From Pseudomonas sp. Root71 (GTDB taxonomy: Bacteria; Pseudomonadota; Gammaproteobacteria; Pseudomonadales; Pseudomonadaceae), in assembly GCF_001429045.1 (NCBI RefSeq), contig NZ_LMHY01000002.1, positions 228,828-292,827 on the forward strand: DNA of 64,000 nucleotides, read 5' to 3'. A model generated the notes under the pieces. That model saw only the letters and a list, made by a program, of their open reading frames with translations, searched no databases and was not told where the DNA came from. The position numbers and the translations under genes are program-made. Within the stretch, counting starts at the first letter, position 1. Each line of letters begins with the position of its first letter. Positions 59,563-64,000 of this stretch are shown here, in pieces.

Positions 59563-60615
59563 ATGCAATTTTTCGACGATTCCCTGCACCCCGAAAACAT
59601 GGAAAAGGTAGTCATCACCGTGGCCCCGTACGGCCCGGAATGGATGCCGGAAGATTTCCCGGAAGACATCCCGCTGACCATGGACGAGCAAGTCCAGAAA
59701 GCGGTCGAGTGCTATGAAGCCGGCGCCACCGTGCTGCACCTGCATGTGCGTGAACTGGACGGCAAGGGCTCCAAGCGCCTGTCGAAATTCAACGAGCTGA
59801 TCGCCGGTGTGCGTGAAGCCGTGCCAGACATGATCATCCAGGTCGGCGGCTCGATTTCCTTCGCTCCGGAAAGCGATGGCGAAGCGGCCAAGTGGCTGTC
59901 TGACGACACCCGTCACATGCTGGCCGAACTGACCCCTAAGCCGGATCAGGTCACCGTGGCGATCAACACCACCCAGATGAACATCATGGAGCTGTTGTAC
60001 CCGGAGTACCTGAAAGGCACTTCCCTGGACAACCCGATGATCCACGCCGCCTACAGCGAAATGACCGTACCGGCGGGACCTGCCTGGGTTGCCGAACACC
60101 TCAAGCGCCTGATGGACAACGGCATCCAGCCACACTTCCAGTTGACCGGCATGCACGCCATGGAAACCCTCGAGCGCCTGGTGCGCCGTGGCGTTTACAA
60201 AGGCCCGCTGAACCTGACCTGGATCGGCATCGGCGGCGGTTTCGATGGCCCGAACCCGTTCAACTTCTTCAACTTCATCCACCGCGCGCCGGACGGTTGC
60301 ACCCTGACCTCCGAGTCGCTGCTGAAAAACGTCATGCCGTTCAACACCATGTCGATGGCCATGGGCATGCACCCGCGTGTGGGCAACGAAGACACTATCA
60401 TTGACCACAAGGGTGACCGTTTCGGCTCCGTTGCCCAGATCCGGCAAACCGTGCGCATTGCCCATGAACTGGGCCGTGAAATCGCCACCGGCAAAGAAGC
60501 CCGCGAGATCTACCGCATCGGCGTGCAGTACGAAACCATCGAAGAAACCCTGTTGGCCAACGGCATGGCCCCCAACCGCAAGGCTGGGCAGAAAGGTACT
60601 CCGCAACGCGGTTGA
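59563..60615 (+). CDS. Beta-keto acid cleavage enzyme (BKACE, former DUF849)
   Basis: This 350-residue zinc enzyme shows AGATVLHLHVRELDGKG (zinc His pair), IIQVGGSISF, MIHAAYSEMTVPAGPAW and PHFQLTGMHAMETLERL. BKACEs condense a beta-keto acid with acetyl-CoA to give acetoacetate and a new acyl-CoA; known substrates include 3-keto-5-aminohexanoate and dehydrocarnitine. The next genes suggest a peripheral catabolic pathway. Start after CTGGAG. Confidence 0.9.
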   Translation: MQFFDDSLHPENMEKVVITVAPYGPEWMPEDFPEDIPLTMDEQVQKAVECYEAGATVLHLHVRELDGKGSKRLSKFNELIAGVREAVPDMIIQVGGSISFAPESDGEAAKWLSDDTRHMLAELTPKPDQVTVAINTTQMNIMELLYPEYLKGTSLDNPMIHAAYSEMTVPAGPAWVAEHLKRLMDNGIQPHFQLTGMHAMETLERLVRRGVYKGPLNLTWIGIGGGFDGPNPFNFFNFIHRAPDGCTLTSESLLKNVMPFNTMSMAMGMHPRVGNEDTIIDHKGDRFGSVAQIRQTVRIAHELGREIATGKEAREIYRIGVQYETIEETLLANGMAPNRKAGQKGTPQRG

Positions 60616-60707
60616 CCGTGGGTCGGGACGAGAGGCCGTGACCTCTCGTCCGCCTGACCGTTACACGCTTGATAACAAAAATAAAACAAAGCTATTGAGG
60701 AGGCTGC

Positions 60708-62036
60708 ATGGCCTTTCACCCAATCGCCGCTGACGATGACGACTCCAGCGGAGTCGGCGTTGCGCGCCAATATGCCTGGATCGTCTTTGCCTTGACGTTC
60801 GGTCTGTTGATTTCCGATTACATGTCGCGTCAGGTGCTGAACGCGGTATTCCCGCTGCTCAAGAGTGAGTGGGCATTGAGCGACGGACAGCTGGGTCTGC
60901 TCAGCGGCATCGTTGCCCTGATGGTCGGCCTGCTGACATTTCCCCTGTCGTTGATGGCCGACCGTTTCGGCCGGGTCAAGAGCCTGGCGCTGATGGCGTT
61001 CCTGTGGAGCGTGGCGACCCTGGGTTGCGCGCTGGCCCAGGACTACCAGCAGATGTTCATCGCGCGGTTCATGGTCGGCGTCGGCGAAGCGGCCTACGGC
61101 AGCGTGGGCATCGCGGTAGTGATTTCGGTGTTCCCCAAACACATGCGGGCCACCCTGGCCAGTGCCTTCATGGCCGGTGGGATGTTCGGTTCGGTGTTGG
61201 GCATGGCTTTGGGTGGTGCGATCGCCGCCAAGCTGGGCTGGCGCTGGTCGTTCGCCGGCATGTCGCTGTTTGGCCTGTTTCTGGCGGTGCTCTATCCGCT
61301 CATCGTCAAGGAAGCGCGCATTGCGCCCAAGCGTGCAGCTCAGTTGGCGAACAAGGTGGCAGCGGTCAAGCGTCCGTTGTCTACGTTGTGGTCCAGCCGT
61401 TCGGTGGTGGCGACCTACATCGGCAGCGGCTTGCAGTTGTTCGTCGGCGGTACGGTGATGGTGTGGATTCCCAGCTACCTCAACCGCTACTACGACATGC
61501 CCACCGACAAGGCCGGTGGCATGGCGGCGATCATCGTGTTGTGCAGCGGCGCGGGGATGATCCTGTGCGGCATGCTCAGCGACCGCCTGTGTCGCAACTC
61601 GCCGGAGCGCAAGGTCAGCCTGGCCATCGGCTTTTGCCTGGGCAGTTGCCTGCTGCTGTCGGCGGCCTTTGCCTTGCACGCAGGGCCGGTGCAACTGGCG
61701 CTGATCTGTCTGGGCATGGCGATTGCCACCGGCACCACCGGCCCCGCCGGCGCGATGGTTGCCAACCTGACCCATTACTCGGTCCACGGTACGGCGTTCG
61801 CCACGCTGACCCTGGCCAATAACCTGCTGGGTCTGGCACCCGGGCCGTTCCTGACTGGCCGTGTGTCCGACCTCATCGGCCTGCATGCCGCTTTCCAATT
61901 AGTGCCACTGGTCAGCCTCGCGGCGGCAGCGGTGTTCTTCTATGCCAAGTGTCATTACCAAAAAGATATCGCCCGGCTTGAGGGTCAGAGCTTGCCTGAG
62001 CCCGTCAGTGCCGCCGGGATAGAGGTGAAGTTGTGA
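60708..62036 (+). CDS. MFS transporter (probable substrate importer of the catabolic operon)
   Basis: This 442-residue carrier has 12 membrane segments and the MFS loop LSLMADRFGRVKSLALMAFLW after segment 2. It resembles aromatic-acid/H+ or spinster-like symporters. The start follows GAGGAGG. The stop overlaps the next start as GTGA. Confidence 0.9.
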   Translation: MAFHPIAADDDDSSGVGVARQYAWIVFALTFGLLISDYMSRQVLNAVFPLLKSEWALSDGQLGLLSGIVALMVGLLTFPLSLMADRFGRVKSLALMAFLWSVATLGCALAQDYQQMFIARFMVGVGEAAYGSVGIAVVISVFPKHMRATLASAFMAGGMFGSVLGMALGGAIAAKLGWRWSFAGMSLFGLFLAVLYPLIVKEARIAPKRAAQLANKVAAVKRPLSTLWSSRSVVATYIGSGLQLFVGGTVMVWIPSYLNRYYDMPTDKAGGMAAIIVLCSGAGMILCGMLSDRLCRNSPERKVSLAIGFCLGSCLLLSAAFALHAGPVQLALICLGMAIATGTTGPAGAMVANLTHYSVHGTAFATLTLANNLLGLAPGPFLTGRVSDLIGLHAAFQLVPLVSLAAAAVFFYAKCHYQKDIARLEGQSLPEPVSAAGIEVKL

Positions 62037-62695
62037 GTCGTCGTTTACGTATTGATGTGTTTTTCGATTTTATCTGCCCCTGGTGCCTGATCGGCAAACG
62101 CCAACTGGAGCACGCGCAGGTGCAGTTTCGCAGTCGCCACCCGGATGTGCAGATCACTACGGTGTGGCACGGTGTGCAGTTGCTGCCGCAGATACCGGTG
62201 GAAGGTGAACCCTTCGCCGATTTCTATCGCAAGCGCCTGGGCAATGCCGACGCAATGACCATGCGCCAAAACCAGGTACAGCAGGCTGCCAGTGCAGTCG
62301 GACTGGCCATCGATCTCAGCCGTATCGAGACGATGCCCAACACCGCCGACGCCCATCGCTTGTTCGAGCGTGCCAGCGCACTGGGTAATGCCAGCCAGCG
62401 TGAAATGTTGCTCGAACGACTGTTCGCCGCTTATTTCCTGAGGCGCGAAAACCTCGGTTGCCGTGAGACCTTGCTTGCCATCGCCCGCTCCTGCGGCGTG
62501 TCCCAGGACGGCTTGCTCGATTGCCTGAAGGGCGATGCCACGCCGTTTGAAGGCTCCCCTGGCGCGACCAGTGGTGTGCCGAGCTTCAAATTCGACAACC
62601 GCCTGACGGTGATCGGCGCACAGCCTGCCCAGGCGCTGCTCGGGGCCATGACCGAAGCCCTCAAGGAACATGATCGCGAGCGGCAGCCAGCATGA
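62033..62695 (+). CDS. DsbA family (FrnE-like) oxidoreductase
   Basis: This 220-residue protein has the thioredoxin-fold active site FFDFICPWCLIGKRQL (CPWC) and a helical insertion, ending GVPSFKFDNRLTVIGAQPAQALL. FrnE/HCCA-isomerase-like members act as cytoplasmic disulfide enzymes or glutathione-linked isomerases. No signal peptide is visible. The GTG start overlaps the MFS stop. Confidence 0.88.
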   Translation: MSRRLRIDVFFDFICPWCLIGKRQLEHAQVQFRSRHPDVQITTVWHGVQLLPQIPVEGEPFADFYRKRLGNADAMTMRQNQVQQAASAVGLAIDLSRIETMPNTADAHRLFERASALGNASQREMLLERLFAAYFLRRENLGCRETLLAIARSCGVSQDGLLDCLKGDATPFEGSPGATSGVPSFKFDNRLTVIGAQPAQALLGAMTEALKEHDRERQPA

Positions 62696-63018
62696 CCCGG
62701 CGCATTCCCGTGCCAGCCGGCAAGTACCCGCAGGCCGGTGGCCGGGCGCTGTTCGAATTCGAAGACAAAAGCCTGGCGCTGTTCAACGTCGACGGGCAGT
62801 TGTTTGCCATTGACGACAGCTGCCCGCACCAGGGTTCTTCGCTATGCGCAGGGCGTCTTGAGGGCCGGGTGATTCAATGCCTCGCCCATGGTTTGCGCTT
62901 CGATTTGCACAGTGGTTACCTGCTCAATTCCAGGCAGGTCAAAGTCACCAACTACCCGGTCGAGATCATCGACGGCCAGGCGTTTATCGTCATCGCAACC
63001 GAGGAGTCCGCGCCATGA
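62692..63018 (+). CDS. Rieske [2Fe-2S] protein
   Basis: This 108-residue single-domain Rieske protein has the cluster ligands CPHQG and CLAHGLRFDLHSGY (CxH...CxxH). It would pass electrons to an oxygenase or reductase. It overlaps the preceding and following genes by ATGA, so its translation is coupled to both. Confidence 0.92.
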   Translation: MTRRIPVPAGKYPQAGGRALFEFEDKSLALFNVDGQLFAIDDSCPHQGSSLCAGRLEGRVIQCLAHGLRFDLHSGYLLNSRQVKVTNYPVEIIDGQAFIVIATEESAP

Positions 63019-64000
63019 GCGCCATTGCTCTCACCCGTATCCACACTCGCACGCGCGAACTGGCACCGGGACTTATCGTCAGTCTGATTGTCGCGGCCGC
63101 CGCGTCGTTTCTGTCCGAGCACTACGGTGCGCCGGTCATGCTGTTTGCCTTGTTGCTGGGCATGGCCCTGAATTTTCTCGCCGATGACGGCCCCTGCAAG
63201 GCCGGTATCGAGTTCACCGCCCGCACCGTGTTGCGCATTGGCGTGGCACTGCTGGGCATGCGCATCACCCTGGAGCAAATGGCGGCGTTGGGCTGGAAGC
63301 CGATAGCGCTGGTGGTGATCCTGGTGGTGGTGACCATCAGCGTGTCTGTGATCGCCGCCAAGGCCCTGGGCTTCCAGCGCCTGTTCGGCATGCTCACCGG
63401 CGGCGCGACGGCCATCTGCGGTGCCTCGGCGGCCCTGGCACTGGCAGCGGCGCTGCCGAACCATCCGCAGAAAGAGCGCGCCACACTGTTCACGGTCATC
63501 GGCGTTTCGGCGCTGTCGACGCTGGCAATGATCGTCTACCCGATGATCGCCAACTGGCTGGAGTTGTCACCGCAGGTGGCGGGGGTGTTCCTCGGCGCCA
63601 CGATCCACGACGTGGCCCAGGTGGTCGGTGCCGGCTACAGCATGTCGACCGAGACCGGCGACACGGCCACGGTGGTCAAGCTGATGCGCGTTGCCATGCT
63701 GCTGCCGGTGATCGTCACCGCGGCGATGATCACCCGCATGCAAGGCGCCGATCCGACGGGCAAGCGCCCGCCGCTGTTGCCGTGGTTCGCCGTCGGCTTT
63801 CTGATTCTGGCCTGCATCAACAGCACCGGCTGGATAGCGCCTGCGGTGCAGGGATCGGTCAACGAACTGTCGCGCTGGTGCCTGGTGATTTCCATCAGTG
63901 CCCTGGGCATGAAGACCCGGCTCAAGGAGCTGGCGGCGGTCGGGATCAAACCGATTCTGCTGATGGTCGGGGAGACGGTGTTCCTGGTCGTGCTGGTGCT
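63015..64000 (+). CDS. YeiH family putative sulfate exporter (runs off the window)
   Basis: At least 328 residues are present, without a stop by base 64000. The start MSAIALTRIHTRTRELAPGL follows the Rieske gene with an ATGA overlap. Membrane segments with GAPVMLFALLLGMALNFL, GMLTGGATAICGASAALALAAAL and GATIHDVAQVVGAGYSMS are typical of YeiH/PSE proteins, annotated as putative sulfate or sulfonate exporters. It is near complete; the family is about 340-350 residues. Confidence 0.9.
   Translation, partial: MSAIALTRIHTRTRELAPGLIVSLIVAAAASFLSEHYGAPVMLFALLLGMALNFLADDGPCKAGIEFTARTVLRIGVALLGMRITLEQMAALGWKPIALVVILVVVTISVSVIAAKALGFQRLFGMLTGGATAICGASAALALAAALPNHPQKERATLFTVIGVSALSTLAMIVYPMIANWLELSPQVAGVFLGATIHDVAQVVGAGYSMSTETGDTATVVKLMRVAMLLPVIVTAAMITRMQGADPTGKRPPLLPWFAVGFLILACINSTGWIAPAVQGSVNELSRWCLVISISALGMKTRLKELAAVGIKPILLMVGETVFLVVLV

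Overview
The window looks like chromosome from a Pseudomonas of the fluorescens group. The evidence is high-GC coding DNA with many long antisense shadow frames, at least eight inverted pairs of the pseudomonad REP sequence (core GTGGGAGCGGGCTTGCTCGC and variants), and typical gene sets: yebG, psiE, DUF3509, fhp/norR, cyoABCDE, DUF3077, MocR-type regulators and FecI/FecR/TonB-receptor signalling. I see no tRNA, rRNA, CRISPR array, intact insertion sequence or prophage.

Layout. 0-5 kb: tail of a probable Leu/Glu-type dehydrogenase, SOS-controlled yebG, psiE, DUF3509, L-serine dehydratase with a divergent LysR regulator, and an HPF/RaiA-type ribosome-associated protein. 5-9.5 kb: a Fur-boxed ECF sigma/anti-sigma pair and its TonB-dependent siderophore receptor. 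9.5-15.1 kb: AraC regulator with an EamA exporter, DUF2165 membrane protein, 2-ketoaldonate reductase, GNAT acetyltransferase and CheV. 15.3-19 kb: norR divergent from flavohaemoglobin, with three NorR sites and a sigma-54 promoter between them, then dsbB. 19.8-24.7 kb: cyoABCDE (cytochrome bo3 oxidase and haem O synthase). 24.7-27 kb: an accessory island holding a nucleotidyltransferase-like two-gene unit between a broken and an intact DUF3077 gene.

27-39.6 kb is the most unusual part. Two MocR (GntR-aminotransferase) regulators bracket a run of co-directional genes: MFS exporter, ATP-grasp ligase, RidA, cupin, GST, KamA-like radical SAM enzyme, class IV aminotransferase, Fe(II)/2-oxoglutarate oxygenase, AurF-type di-iron N-oxygenase and metallo-beta-lactamase-fold hydrolase. 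This reads as a small-molecule biosynthesis cluster built on amino-acid rearrangement, N-oxygenation and ATP-dependent ligation without an NRPS or PKS. I cannot match it to a named product.

39.7-50 kb: an unknown conserved protein, a LysR regulator facing a YtcJ-like amidohydrolase coupled to a CobW-family GTPase, and a two-component system facing an exported methionine-sulfoxide repair operon (msrB-dipZ-msrA). 50-57.5 kb: LysR, argD-like aminotransferase, YefM/YoeB toxin-antitoxin, P-loop kinase, a frameshifted remnant, a stand-alone PheS-like class II synthetase carrying its own FDX-ACB domain, and a PhoD-like phosphatase. 57.6-64 kb: a tightly packed catabolic operon (quinone oxidoreductase, TauD-type oxygenase, BKACE, MFS, DsbA-like, Rieske protein, YeiH exporter) running off the end.
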